Source: Ophiura sarsii
Lineage: Eukaryota; Echinodermata; Ophiuroidea; Amphilepidida; Ophiuridae
Length of the DNA: 64,000 nucleotides
NCBI GenBank assembly: GCA_035610835.1
Contig: CM069452.1
Coordinates: 9,505,109-9,569,108, forward strand
Direction of reading: 5' to 3'
Shown piece after piece: positions 34,899 through 46,160 of the stretch. A program made the position numbers and the translations under genes. The notes beneath the pieces were generated by a model. That model saw only the letters and a list, made by a program, of their open reading frames with translations, was not told the origin of the DNA and ran no database searches. Each line of letters starts with the position of its first letter. The stretch's first letter is position 1.

Positions 34899-36814
34899 CA
34901 CTGCAAAATCAAGTGTTAATATTTGAACACTTTTATTAACACCTTAGAGTAACACTTAATTAACACGTTCATGTGTTAATGATGAACACGTTCAAGTGTT
35001 CATCATTAACGCATGAACATGTTCATGAGTATCATCAGCGTTAACATAACTGTGCTGCCAGGCAATAACGTCTATGTTAATACTTCAACATTAATGTTAT
35101 GTATTAACATGTTCATATGTTAATAATATTTAACACTTTGACACGTTAATAAGAAGTAACACTTAATTAACACTTCATTGCGTTAATAACTTATTTTATT
35201 AATGCTACTGTTCACATTTTATCCCAAACGTGTAAAAAACTTTCATCAAATTCGGTTAGTTACACCATGGCAACCAGGGAACGGTAGTGGTATTATAGAG
35301 GGAGGGGGCGGGCATTGACCTTTTGATGTGTACTATGTTCTTGCTCAATGTACAATGTATTTGGCATTAGTGAACAATGACTTGCCTTTAGCTATACATA
35401 TGAGAACTTACGTATACAGATCAAAATACTTTCTATGGTGTTAAAAGCTGTTAAATGTATGTATCGACTTAAATTTTTTTTAAAAAAGGTTTAAATAAAT
35501 AAAAGGTGCAAATTAGCTCATTACCATAATTTAAAGGTTACAAACGAGCACCGGTGCTAATTTTTGTACCATTGAAATTATGCTAATGAGCTATTTCCAC
35601 AATTTACTCGACTCATGTAAGGCCAGGTAAAATATGCAAATTAGCGATTACAGCCCAGGTAACATAATTTGGTTGTGTAAACGTTATATGAACGTCGTGA
35701 TGAAGCCAGATGTGGGTGATTAAAAAAATGATGTACCTAACTGCAACCTAGGTGCAACGTTGCGGAAACGTTCTGTGTTTGCTGGGTAACACAAGTGCTT
35801 TTTTAACATCTAGGCCTAAATTAAAAACAACAAAAGTTAAAATAAAATTAACACTAGCATCATTATTTGTATACTACTACAATAATTTCTGAACACCGGC
35901 ATTCATAGTGTTGCGTCCAAACGTTATAAATCGACATTGGTGTTCTTGTTTTAACACTACCATACACTCTTAGAAAAAATGGTTCGTTTAAGAACCCTTT
36001 TTTGTCCCGCGGGGAGCACCTTTTGGCCTAAAAGGTTCTAAAAAGAACCTTAGAATGGTTCTTTGAAGAACTTTCAAATTTTAAAGAACCCTTTTAGAAC
36101 CTTTTTTGGTTCTAAAAGGAACCCTATAGAAATTTCATTGGGTTCCTTTTAGAACCAAAAAAGGTTCTAAAAGGGTTCTTTAGCCAAGAAAATGGTTCCT
36201 CAAGCTTCAAGAACCTTTTGGGGAAAAATTATGGAGAACCCTCAATGGTTCTTGGTAAAACGGTAAAAAATGTTTTTAGCCAAGAAGAAATGATTTTTAA
36301 CAGTTGAAAAGGACTAAATTTGTTTACATTTCTCTTGAATTTGCATATTACATAAAAACAAAAAAGTAAATATACCTTTATGTCTTATTTAAAATTTGAA
36401 AGTTCTTCAAAGAACCATTCTAAGGTTCTTTTTAGAACCTTTTAGGCCAAAAGGTGCTCCCCGCGGGACAAAAAAGGGTTCTTAAACGAACCATTTTTTA
36501 TAAGAGTGTAGTAATATTAACGTTTGAACATGTTAACTAATAACACGTTTAGAACGCCATGTGCTTATTCATCATCATGTTCAACAGAGTGGTCGAACAC
36601 TAACGTTTAAATATTAGCACTATGAAGAGTTATGGTTAACACCAGTAATGCTGCATAAACACTTCTATAACAATGTCTTAACAGTTGTGTTGATAATGTA
36701 ACATTTGAATGTTAATAAGTAAACATTTGCGTTATTTTAATAACACTAACATAAAGATGTTAACATCTGAACACGTTCAGAACACGTTCATCTTTAACAC
36801 TTGATTTTGCAGTG
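34899..36814. mobile_element. TA-flanked TIR element with GTGTTAAT words (outer element)
   Basis: The ends are inverted copies of CACTGCAAAATCAAGTGTTAA, flanked by TA (34897-34898, 36815-36816). Throughout the interior GTGTTAAT, TTAACAC and related words with AACATGTTCA/TGAACACGTT recur in both orientations. A second TIR element (35965-36508) lies inside it. No coding frame. Total length including the nested element is 1916 bp. Confidence 0.82.
35965..36508. mobile_element. Foldback MITE rich in GGTTCTT/AAGAACC (nested)
   Basis: TA (35963-35964, 36509-36510) flanks inverted ends starting CACTCTTA(G/T)AAAAAATGGTTC. Arms of over 100 bp are nearly perfect complements, sharing GTCCCGCGGGGAGCACCTTT. 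A second palindrome around CTATAGAAATTTCATTGGG lies inside. GGTTCTT/AAGAACC-type words dominate. It sits wholly within the GTGTTAAT element and is therefore younger. Confidence 0.88.
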
Positions 36815-37553
36815 TATATGCAGGATGGGGTAAATGCGACAAAATAACATTGAGTGAACCTTTCCATTCTTGAAGCCATAGAAACCTATACAGGGTGAGT
36901 TAAAAAGACTGCAATAGTGGAAAAAAGCCATTATGTTTTCAAAACCAAAATGAATTTTAAAACTTTTTAAACGTTGCAAGAATGATGTATTTAATCCTAA
37001 CTTTGTGTGAAAAAATGAAGTCGATCGCATTTTTCGTTTGTCTTTGGTGACCCTCTTTGCTGCACAACCAAATTTACCTGTTTGTCCACGAGCACAGTGA
37101 TTTTCATTTGAAATGGCACACATTGCATTTTCATATTTGAATATCCCGCCAACAAAAAAAATTGGAAAATTTTCAGTTTTTTATTAAAATTTAGAACATT
37201 ATACGCTTTCATAGCATGGGTATGATTATAATTGATTATGCTAACTCACATGTAAACAAGAAAGGATGCATCAAATTCCAATAACATCACTGCAAACATG
37301 CAAATGAACCCCGGGAAATGAACTCAAGTTTCCAAATTTGAATGAGAGGCACATTTTGAGATCTGATGCATATTTTGGGTATCTCGTGGACAAACGTGTG
37401 AAATGGGTGCACTGGTCAAAAGGTTCACCAAAGGCAAACGGAAAATGATATTGACTTCATTTTTCACGCAAAGTTAGGATTAAATATATCATTCTTGCAA
37501 AGTTTAAAAACTTTTAAAATTCATTTTGGTTTTGAAAACAAAATGACTTCTTT

Positions 37554-39869
37554 TTTGTACGCGATCCTACCCATATTGATGGACATACTTTAGACCTTGT
37601 TATTTCGCGTTCAGATGATGATATCGTTGATTCTGTGACTGTTCCATTTTTGTTTACTGATCACGCCGTTATTCATTGCCAGCTTGCTTTACAAAAACCT
37701 AAATTTGTAAGGAAAGTTATTTCTTATCGCAAATGGAAATCCATCAACAAGGATAATTTTACGAAGGATTTACAACTAAGTAAATTGATAAGCAGCTCAT
37801 CAGATCTTGGCACCTTAGTTGATGAATACGACACTATTCTTCGCAATATTCTTGACAAGCACGCACCTTTAAAACATAGATCCATTACTATTCGTCCCTC
37901 TAATCCATGGTATACTCCTGAAATTGATACGGCCCAAAAACTTCGCAAAAATCTTGAGCGACGATGGAGAAAAAACAATCTGGAGATAGACAGACAGCTA
38001 TTCAAATCACAGCGCATGGTTGTTGTTAATATGATAAATGATGCCAAATCCAAATACTACGAAGACAAAATATTGCAATGTCAAAGTCAAAAGGAAATTT
38101 TCAAAGTTGTCGAGAGTCTCTTACACCAGAAAGGCAATGTCAAGCTACCCTCACACGCTTGTCAAAAGGAACTTGCACATCGATTCAATGATTATTTTGT
38201 CTCCAAAATTTCTAAAATACGTCGTGATCTTGATACCATTGCTTCAACTGCTCCTGTTCTGCCTACTGAGAATAATGTTGCTACATTCATGATGTCTTTT
38301 ACGCCTGCCACTGATGATGAAATATATAAGCTTGTGTCGTCTTCACCTTCTAAGTCGTGTACATTGGACCCAATTCCAACATGGATGCTGAAAGATCACA
38401 TCAACATCATGGTGCCCGTCATTACTAAGATTGTAAATCTCTCTCTTGAAAATGCAACATTTCCGGACCATTTTAAAAATGCACTTGTTTCTCCACTCAT
38501 AAAGAAGCCTTCCTTGGATGCAGACATTTTGAAAAACTTTCGTCCTGTGTCCAATCTACATTTTGTATCAAAAATTGTTGAAAAAGTTGTAGCACATCGT
38601 CTTGCTGCTCATTTATGTCTAAACAACTTATATGAACAACATCAATCAGCATACAGAAAATATCATGGTACAGAGACCGCTCTTCTTAAAGTACACAATG
38701 ATATTTTACGTGAATTGGATGGTAAACGTGGCATTTTTCTCATTCTTCTCGACCTCTCTGCCGCCTTCGACACCATTGACCATGATATTCTGTTCAGGCG
38801 TCTTGAGTCAATTGGTGTCAAGGATTCAGCTCTGAGATGGTTTCAGTCCTACCTCAAAAACAGAACTCAAGCAGTAAACATAAATGGAACTATTTCTACA
38901 CATGTTCCGCTAAAATATGGCGTTCCTCAAGGATCTGTGCTTGGACCTATACTATTCACCATCTATTCCTCTCCCATTGCTAGCATTGCTCGCAAACACG
39001 GATTAGATGTTCATTCTTACGCGGACGATACACAACTATATGTGCCTTTTAATTTAAATGATCGTAATGATGAAATGTCGGCCCGTCAACGCGCAGAAGC
39101 TTGCATTTTAGAAATCAAGTCGTGGATGTCTGTAAACAAGCTGAAATTGAATGATGATAAGACAGAGTTTTTAATTATGACCTCCAGATTCAATCAACGT
39201 AAAATAATTGATCATCATATCAATATCGACACTTCTTCTGTTCTTGCTTCAAAATCTGCTCGGAACTTAGGAATTGTGTTTGATAATAATCTATGTATGG
39301 ATGTTCAAGTTCGACGGATATGCCAATCAGTGTATTATCATATACGGAATGTCAATAGTATAAGGAAAATGTTAACATTTGAAACCGCAGCTACTATTGT
39401 CCATGCTCTTATAACTTCTCGTATTGACAATGGCAATTCTCTTCTTTTTGGCATCACTGATCACTTACTTCACAAACTACAACTTGCTCAAAATGCAGCT
39501 GCTCGCGTTCTCACAAAGACAAGGAAATTCGATCATATCACTCCAATATTGAAAGATCTCCACTGGCTTCCTGTTCGCGAAAGAATTCATTTTAAACTTC
39601 TTCTTTTAACTTGGAAAGCTTTGCATGGCACTTCACCAACATATATTGCTAATCTTCTTGTACCATATCATCCAAAACGTACTCTCCGGTCCACTGATAA
39701 ACTTTTACTTGTTGTTCCACGGACTACTTCTTCATTTGGAGATCGCGCATTTTCGGTTGCTGCACCAACTCTCTGGAACTCACTACCTTATAATTTAAGA
39801 TGCTGTGATTCACTTGACTCTTTTAAGAACTTGTTAAAAACAAGATTATTTGACTCAGTTTATAATTGA
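37554..39869 (+). CDS. L2-type LINE ORF2 (3' end of endonuclease plus reverse transcriptase), 5' truncated
   Basis: An uninterrupted frame of 771 codons runs from the truncation point to the TAA at 39867-39869. It opens with DPTHIDGHTLDLVISR and FTDHAVIHC, the last conserved blocks of an apurinic-type endonuclease. The RT follows: LDLSAAFDTIDH (motif A, Asp373 counting from the GTG at 37635), GVPQGSVLGP (motif B, about 429) and SYADDTQLY (motif C, about 462-465). The end has HWLPVRERIHFKLL and APTLWNSLP, typical of L2/CR1-group elements. No methionine start belongs to this copy; the 5' part was lost on insertion. An intact frame implies recent insertion. It cannot make a complete enzyme. Confidence 0.93.
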   Translation, partial: FVRDPTHIDGHTLDLVISRSDDDIVDSVTVPFLFTDHAVIHCQLALQKPKFVRKVISYRKWKSINKDNFTKDLQLSKLISSSSDLGTLVDEYDTILRNILDKHAPLKHRSITIRPSNPWYTPEIDTAQKLRKNLERRWRKNNLEIDRQLFKSQRMVVVNMINDAKSKYYEDKILQCQSQKEIFKVVESLLHQKGNVKLPSHACQKELAHRFNDYFVSKISKIRRDLDTIASTAPVLPTENNVATFMMSFTPATDDEIYKLVSSSPSKSCTLDPIPTWMLKDHINIMVPVITKIVNLSLENATFPDHFKNALVSPLIKKPSLDADILKNFRPVSNLHFVSKIVEKVVAHRLAAHLCLNNLYEQHQSAYRKYHGTETALLKVHNDILRELDGKRGIFLILLDLSAAFDTIDHDILFRRLESIGVKDSALRWFQSYLKNRTQAVNINGTISTHVPLKYGVPQGSVLGPILFTIYSSPIASIARKHGLDVHSYADDTQLYVPFNLNDRNDEMSARQRAEACILEIKSWMSVNKLKLNDDKTEFLIMTSRFNQRKIIDHHINIDTSSVLASKSARNLGIVFDNNLCMDVQVRRICQSVYYHIRNVNSIRKMLTFETAATIVHALITSRIDNGNSLLFGITDHLLHKLQLAQNAAARVLTKTRKFDHITPILKDLHWLPVRERIHFKLLLLTWKALHGTSPTYIANLLVPYHPKRTLRSTDKLLLVVPRTTSSFGDRAFSVAAPTLWNSLPYNLRCCDSLDSFKNLLKTRLFDSVYN

Positions 39870-40026
39870 TTTCTTTGTATTATACATTATGTACATGTAT
39901 ATGCACATCATCCTTGTTTATGTTTTTTCATGTTAATTTGTATTTTTGTTTTATATGTTTGCGCCTCGGAATAGTTTTACCTAGATTGACGGCGCATTAT
40001 AAATGCCATTATTATTATTATTATTA
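39870..40026 (+). repeat. LINE 3' UTR and ATT-repeat tail
   Basis: The 3' UTR ends GGCGCATTATAAATGCC (39991-40007) followed by an ATT microsatellite. The same terminal block occurs in the reversed LINE at 54978-55805. TTCTTT occurs before (37548-37553) and after (40027-40032) the LINE and may be its short target duplication. Confidence 0.8.
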
Positions 40027-40067
40027 TTCTTTCCACTATCATGACTATTGCAGTCTTTTTGACTCAC

Positions 40068-40899
40068 AAAACTTCTTCGACCAAGCCTTATATAGAATGG
40101 CTCTCTTCAGAGTATGTTGGGACCGGATTTTCACATCGGGCAAGGGACGCCAATTGAAGATTATGGCCGGGATTGTGGCCTATTAAAAAGACCATATATT
40201 ACATACTAAATGTATTCCAAGTTGAACTGAAGAAGTCAGAAATGACAATCAGCAGCGTTTCTCCAATTCTTCTTTGTAAACATAGCCATACCTATATACA
40301 TTCTGTTTCTCGCAATTGATGACGTTGGAAAACATGATGATGGTCTCACATTCGAGTTACAAAGAGTAAAGACCCCTTTTTAAATAATGCAAATCTGTCC
40401 GCACCAAGATCTTTAAAAAATATTGTGGCAGACTCTCACCCAAAGACCAACAAAGACCTACATTATAGGATCCTTATTTTTGCACGTTCTCTAGTATAGG
40501 TTCGGATCCCGGTTCGGATTCGGAAGCGCCAGCCTTACACCCATATCCTTTCCTCCCCAAATATGCTAAAATTGCAATTTTCACAGAACACCGTCGGTAA
40601 AAATTACATCCTTTGAACGTCTGACGTTTGTTCTTTTGAAACAACTTTGTAGGTCATGATCATGATAATCGATATCCTTAATAGCTCCTTTGTGGATATT
40701 CCAGTAAAACTAATGACTGCCGCTCTGAGGAAGTGGTTGCAATTTGTTATGATATCAATGCCACCTGTTACCCTCACGTGATCAAAACGTCGATCCGTGT
40801 TCGATCAAAGAATACCCTATACTACAAAGTTCATCTAAAATGTTTTAGAACAGTAAGTGAACAAATGACAGCGCCCTCAATGGACTGAAAATACCTCTT
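40068..40899. other. Intergenic DNA, nothing recognised
   Basis: No coding frame of note. Near 40858-40886, GTGAACAAATGACAGCGCCC resembles sequence in the segmental duplication (41272 and 57927), so a fragment of that unit may be present. Confidence 0.45.
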
Positions 40900-41052
40900 T
40901 TTGCACTTAAAATAATAGTGTTGAAAATAACACCAACTGGTGTTGAAATAACACCAAGAATCTTAACACCGGTGCAAATTTAACACCGGTGTTTGGATTG
41001 GACCCGTATTAACTGCAACCGGTGTTAAAATAACACCCTAGTTTTTGCAGTG
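40900..41052. mobile_element. Short TA-type element with GGTGTTA words
   Basis: The right end reads TTTTTGCAGTG followed by TA, the same CACTGCAAAA terminus as the 34899-36814 element. About 150 bp of GGTGTTA/TAACACC words precede it, seven or more copies in both orientations. The left terminus (TTTTTGCACTT near 40898) is degraded, so limits are approximate. Confidence 0.55.
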
Positions 41053-41559
41053 TATAAGTCCTAAAAGATTCCAACTTTAATCATTTGAGGCAATAAGTAC
41101 CTTTCCTGATTAGGCCTACTTTATGATTAGTCTTGGGCCACAGGCTTTTAAAATAGAGAGAAAATCCGATTGTCGTCGGCAATAACTACAATAATTTAGT
41201 GGTGTGGAATCATATGCCAAACATACTTTCAACATGTAGAAAATATTGTGAATTTCACCGAGAAAAGAACAGAAGTGAACAAATGACAGTGCCCTCTATG
41301 GATCGCAAAGTGAAGACAAGACTGAAACTGTCTCTACAACAAGTATTTTGTGATGCTCCATCCTTAGGCTCAAATAATTTACAAAGATATACACAATAAC
41401 ATAAGTTAACATATAAATAATATAAAGAACAAGATTAGATGGGAAACAAAATATGTCTTGAGAGTCTTCATAGTACAATAAGAATGAAGCCGTTCTTGTT
41501 ACATATAATTTTAAAAAGAGTCTAAAGAGCAGGTCTCTGAATTATTGTCTATAGGTCTA

Positions 41560-43099
41560 CACTCTCAGCAAAAAAAGGTTCAACTTAGAACCATAAATGG
41601 TTCCTCACGTTGTCTTCCATATGGCAACCCTCATGGGTTCTTCCCAAGAACCATTTGATTGAAGAACCCTCCTGAAAGTTTCTTTAAAGAACCAAAAAAG
41701 GTTCTTCAGTTTTGTCCTCTATATGGAACCCTAAGGGTTCTTCAGGGTTTAAGAACCCTCTTGAAAGGTTCTTCAAAGAAACAAAAAAGGTTCTTCAGTT
41801 TTGTCCTCTATATGGAACCCTGAGGGTTTTTCAGGGTTAAGGGGGCTGTGCACCTTCGCATAGCCTCCGTAAAACTGCCGTAACTTCTTCATTATTCATT
41901 TAATCTTAATAAAAGTATACATTTTTTTGTAGGAAAGGGTTCAATGAATCCAACTATGATCATGAAATTGACCATTTTGGAGAAAATTATAAAAAACATG
42001 TTTTTTGACCCATTTTAGGTTTGGAAAAGATAACTCAAAATATATTTTGTTAAATTTTGTCATACTAGTTTTATTATACTCCGCATGCAATTCCCTAGGA
42101 ATCGTGTTTTTAAAAAAAAAAAAACTTTATTATTTTTTAAAATACAGACCAAAAAGTGCCAAAAAACCTGTTTTTTAACCTCCAAAATCGTGAAAATCAC
42201 GTTTTTTTGGTAAAAAATCATATTTTTTGGCACTTTTTGTTCGATAATTCAAGTAAAAATTTAAAAAAACCCACGATTCCTAGGGAATTGCATGAGGAAT
42301 ATAATTAAACTAGTATGATAAAATTTAACAAAATATATTTTGAGTTATCTTTTCCAAACCTAAAATGGGTCAAAAAACGTGTTTTTTATAATTTTCTCCC
42401 AAAATGGTCAATTTCATGATCATGGTTGGATTCATTGAACCCTTTTCTGCAAGAAAATGTATACTTTTATATAGATTTAATGAATAATAAAGAAGTTACG
42501 GCAGTTTTACGGAGGCTGTACCTGAAGGTGCACAGCCCCCTTAAAGAACCCTCTTGAAAGGTTTTTAAAAAACCTAAAAAGGTTCTTCAGTTTTAGCATG
42601 TATGCCGAACCATTAAGGTTCTATTAAATGGTGAACAAACTGACTGTGAATCTGATTAGATATTATTTACAAAATACAGACTCAATGGTGTTAAATTAAT
42701 AAAAGTCAGCAAGTCAAAGTCTTAAGTCATTGATTATACTTGGTTATAATCATATCAATAAAGAAATAAAGTAGAAAGTAAATTTTTGTAATTTTTAACA
42801 TAGTACCGTTTATTAACAGGGTTACAAAACAGTTATTACATTGCGAACTCATTTATTAAGATGTAGGCTACGTATGCAAACTTCAGCATTTGTAATAAGT
42901 CTACCAAGAACCCAATTTTCCCTAAATAAGGGTTCTAAGGGAGCCATCTCACTACATAAAACCTTTTTGCGGTGTTAAAGAACCACTGACAAACCTTTTT
43001 AGAACCATTAAAGGTTCCTTGAGTGCAGAAGGTTCTACATCGAACCCCGTTACTCAAGGAACCGTACCCCGGTTTCCGAACCATTTTTTGCTGAGAGTG
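41560..43099. mobile_element. TA-flanked MITE of GGTTCTT type, itself carrying a nested element
   Basis: Ends are inverted copies of CACTCTCAGCAAAAAA(A/T)GG, flanked by TA (41558-41559, 43100-43101). The left third contains tandem units of about 85 bp (GTTCTTCAGTTTTGTCCTCT, then ATGGAACCCT and AAGAACCCTCTTGAAAGG). GGTTCTT and AAGAACC words recur to the right end. A 700 bp TTAA-flanked element lies at 41841-42540. Copy B of the segmental duplication lacks the whole insertion, confirming mobility. Confidence 0.88.
41841..42540. mobile_element. 700 bp near-complete palindrome flanked by TTAA
   Basis: The left end starts GGGGGCTGTGCACCTTC and the right end is its complement; TTAA lies on both sides (41837-41840, 42541-42544). 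Arms of about 300 bp pair almost throughout, meeting in a T/A-rich centre near 42110-42200. Removing it restores the GGGTTAAAGAACCCTC repeat unit of the host element. The TTAA target suggests piggyBac-type mobilisation. Non-coding. Confidence 0.87.
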
Positions 43100-43267
43100 T
43101 ATAGTATTAATTGTATTTAGGTTTAGTAGAAAACATTTTACTATAAACGAACCGTTGACATTGATATTGACACTGGCTAGCACCAGTCATGGACTTAGAC
43201 GAAAGTTGGCCAATAAGGTTTGCCTTGATGAGATGGATTATCGCTTTCCATCCAGATTACACGTAAT

Positions 43268-43999
43268 AACTTCGTCTAAACGCCTCTAAAACCAAGGTCA
43301 TGTTTGTTGGCGACACTCCACACACGGACATTCATACCACATCAGGTGTCACCCTTGCGGTATGCGACGACTTCTGCTATTTGGGATGCAATGTGGCAGA
43401 GAACATTAGTGCTTTCCAACGACGGCGACAGATTGCATGGGTTGCAGCACGAAAACTCACAGCTGTGTGGAACAGTTCAGCCAGCGACGGCGCCAAAATG
43501 CAGCTGTTCAAGTCTACCGTGGAATCTGTCCTCTTGTACAGTTGCGAAGCTTTGGCAATTACAGAAACATTGGGCAGTCGCATTGATGCATCTCATCGTG
43601 CCCTGATGCGCTACTGTCTTCGCGTGCACTACCCGGAGCGGCTCTCAAATGACAACCTGTATGCCCGCGCACTGATTGAGCCCGCGACTCTGACACTGAC
43701 CCGTAATAGACTTCGTCTGGTAGGCCATGCCCTCCGGAGACCAGAACTGCCACTCGCCATGTTCCTGCACCCCAAAAACCAGGCAACTGAACCGTACCGC
43801 CTCGGTGGCGCACTACGCCGTACATATCAAGCGCAGCTCCAAGAGGACTTGAGCGCCATAGGCTTACAACCTAATGCCGCCGTTGATGCCGCCCAAAACC
43901 GAACTGAGTGGCAGCGGCGTGTGAAGGCACTGAAATAACAATAGACACAACGCCTCGTGTCCCTAAAGAATGAAAGACACGAGTAGCGTCAAATTGATG
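43268..43999 (+). mobile_element. RTE-like LINE, 3' fragment with open 212-codon frame
   Basis: The frame 43300-43938 encodes the C-terminal region after the RT core: FCYLGCNVAEN, RRRQIAWVAARKLTAVW, LYSCEALAITETLG, DASHRALMRYCLRVHYPERL and RLRLVGHALRRPELPL. It is nearly identical in DNA to 26270-26960, which is more decayed. It starts abruptly near 43268 (5' truncation) and ends with GACACGAGTAGCGTCAAATTG. Copy B of the segmental duplication reads straight through ACACGCAAAAACGATAAT at the equivalent point, so this is an insertion. No catalytic motifs are present, so the fragment cannot be active. Confidence 0.85.
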
Positions 44000-44943
44000 A
44001 TGAATAACGATAATACCATTTTACATGTGTCCAATCTTATCTTAAATGTTCATACCAAACATTAACCATGCAGATTAAAACACCTAAAATAAGGCTTATT
44101 TTACTTAAAAAGTCAGAATCGCTTTTATTGAAAAGACAACTATCCCTGGACACACTGCACATAACAAAATCACGCGTGACAGCATCATCTTTTACTTTAG
44201 TATCTAGTTCTTTTCAGTTTACCACGTTTGATCATGAAACCGCACATTCGCCACGATTAACTCACGCGAAAAGAATGTGGATTTATTATCATATAAATAG
44301 GTATTAACAGATTTATTTCGAGTTTTGTTTTGTTTAATCTCTAGGCCTATATATCTGTGTTATTGTATCAAAACTCGCTTGCCTATACATTTAATGTACA
44401 TGTGAAGTAATAACTATTTTATTGTCAGACTTTCAATTTGCATATTTCTTTCTTATAAGTTATATATACTATTTTATTATGTTTAATTGTTCAATTGTAT
44501 GTTGACGCATGACACACGCACAGACCACCAACAATACCTGACACACGACACGCATTTTATCATCGCAATCAAACCGTTTACAACAATGGGGATACCCCGG
44601 AATTGATTTCGTATTAAATCAGTGTGTTTTTAAAGTCCTGATGACGATTCTGTTTTTGCAGTGACATTTTAATAACTTTTCATCATCTCTGGTTTTTGGT
44701 TCCATTCTTTATATTAGTTTAGTGCTTTTAGAAGCATCATCAAAAGACAAATTAATATAAATACAATTAAAACCTCAATTGCACATTACAAAACAATAGA
44801 TGATTTTGTCATAAGGACAGTCCAGCGACGCGTAAACCTTTTGATTAGTCAAACAAGTACGTATCAATATAAGTCGAACCGATTAATCAAATTTGCATTC
44901 TCATTTTTATGAAGCATATATAGTCTATCATTGTCTACAAGTA

Positions 44944-45692
44944 CTGACAAGAAAAAATGGGGTGTAACGTGACGCCTTTAACAATACTGACAAAAAATGA
45001 CACTCATTAAGTTTCCAAAGACACCTTTTGGGGAGTCATTTTCCCCATTTCGATAGCTCTTGAGAATTCAGTATACTACTTGTGACACCTTTATGCCGTA
45101 ACTACAAGTTTTGAGAATGCAAAGGTTTCAAAAATACTAAATCGGGTGTCATATTATACCCAAGAGTGACCTTTGATTTTGCTATTTCTCTGAAACCCCA
45201 ACACCCAAAATGTGCAATCGTAGCTCATCGTTGGTCGAATGTGACACTCCTGGTTGGCACTCATGACACCCTCGAAATGTATATTCACCATTAACACCAT
45301 TGAATGTATATTTGTTAGATTTGATAGGCATTTTGTTCTCACCAAATGTTTAAGATGGCACTACCGTTATTATATAGGGAAGTGATTGTTCACAAAATAA
45401 ATGCACATAATTATGTTGTTTAAAACACCTTAAAATGGATCCTCGGGCAAACATCCACACCCTAAAGGCGTCACCTTAACACCACTGAAGGTGTCATTTG
45501 ACACCCGTAGAAATGGGTCCTCAAGCGAACATCCAAAGGTGTCAAGAGCAAATCATCACCCTTTAGGTGTCATAGCACAATTTAAAGGTGTCTTCCTGTC
45601 ACCTTTGGATGTTCGCCTGAGGACCCAAATCTTAACACCCCTTTTGGTGTCAAATGACACCCACATTGACACCACATTTTTCTTCTTCAGTG
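44944..45692. mobile_element. TA-flanked MITE with GGTGTCA/TGACACC words
   Basis: The left end is CTGACAAGAAAAAATGGGGTGT and the right, on the other strand, CACTGAAGAAGAAAAATGTGG then TGT. TA flanks both (44942-44943, 45693-45694). GGTGTCA, TGACACC or one-base variants occur more than ten times in 749 bp, in both orientations. Non-coding; the frame at 45491-45715 crosses the right end. Confidence 0.78.
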
Positions 45693-45694
45693 TA

Positions 45695-46124
45695 TTCTAC
45701 AAATATCCTAATTGAATCGAATAAACGGCAGATGAATGGTTATCATTTTCATTAAACTAAACAAAATACAATATTGTGTCCCGGATGTTGTCATTTTGGG
45801 ACACCCTTGGGATGAAACTGGATTCAGAGTGTATCTACGGAATGCCTGAAAGGAACTTTAGGCCTACTTGTTAGGAGTGTCCTTTTTCTATCAATCTATC
45901 CCCACACGCACCAAAACATCGATTCCGTGTCCATCAGCATGATCAGGCTAGTAAGGTTTGACGATTGATTTGACTTCCATGGACCTTCTCCCCATCTCTA
46001 AAGTTGCTAACTCGGCGGCAGCCCCCCCCCCCCCCACCCGCTTTCAAGTTTCTAACTCGGCGGCAATTCTCGATAGTCAAGACTTGTAAAGTCATTGTGG
46101 ATTCACTTCATCCCCCCCCCCCCG

Positions 46125-46160
<36 letters not shown>

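Larger units (their letters stand above)
36891..40067. mobile_element. Foldback element interrupted by a LINE
   Basis: The left arm (36891-about 37093) begins CAGGGTGAGTTAAAAAGACT. Its reverse complement is found in two pieces: about 37381-37556, and 40033-40067 where GCAGTCTTTTTGACTCAC completes the arm. The LINE between them (37554-40026) inserted into the right arm. Removing it leaves an element of roughly 0.7 kb with arms of about 200 bp. The interior is non-coding. Confidence 0.8.
41152..44860 (+). repeat. Segmental duplication, copy A
   Basis: Blocks 41152-41557, 43103-43265 and 44006-44860 match 57528-59818 in order and orientation. Landmarks include ATTTCACCGAGAAAAGAACAG, GCACCAGTCATGGACTTAGA and TGTTCATACCAAACATTAAC. 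Copy A is split by a TIR element (41560-43099) and a LINE fragment (43268-43999), both absent from copy B. No gene is recognised in the duplicated DNA; the short frames 41199-41399 and 44068-44307 lie within it. Confidence 0.88.

Noticed and set aside
27057..45692. CRISPR-like array from regularly repeated words
   Set aside because: Words occur in both orientations at irregular spacing inside TIR elements of an animal genome; no direct repeats with spacers.
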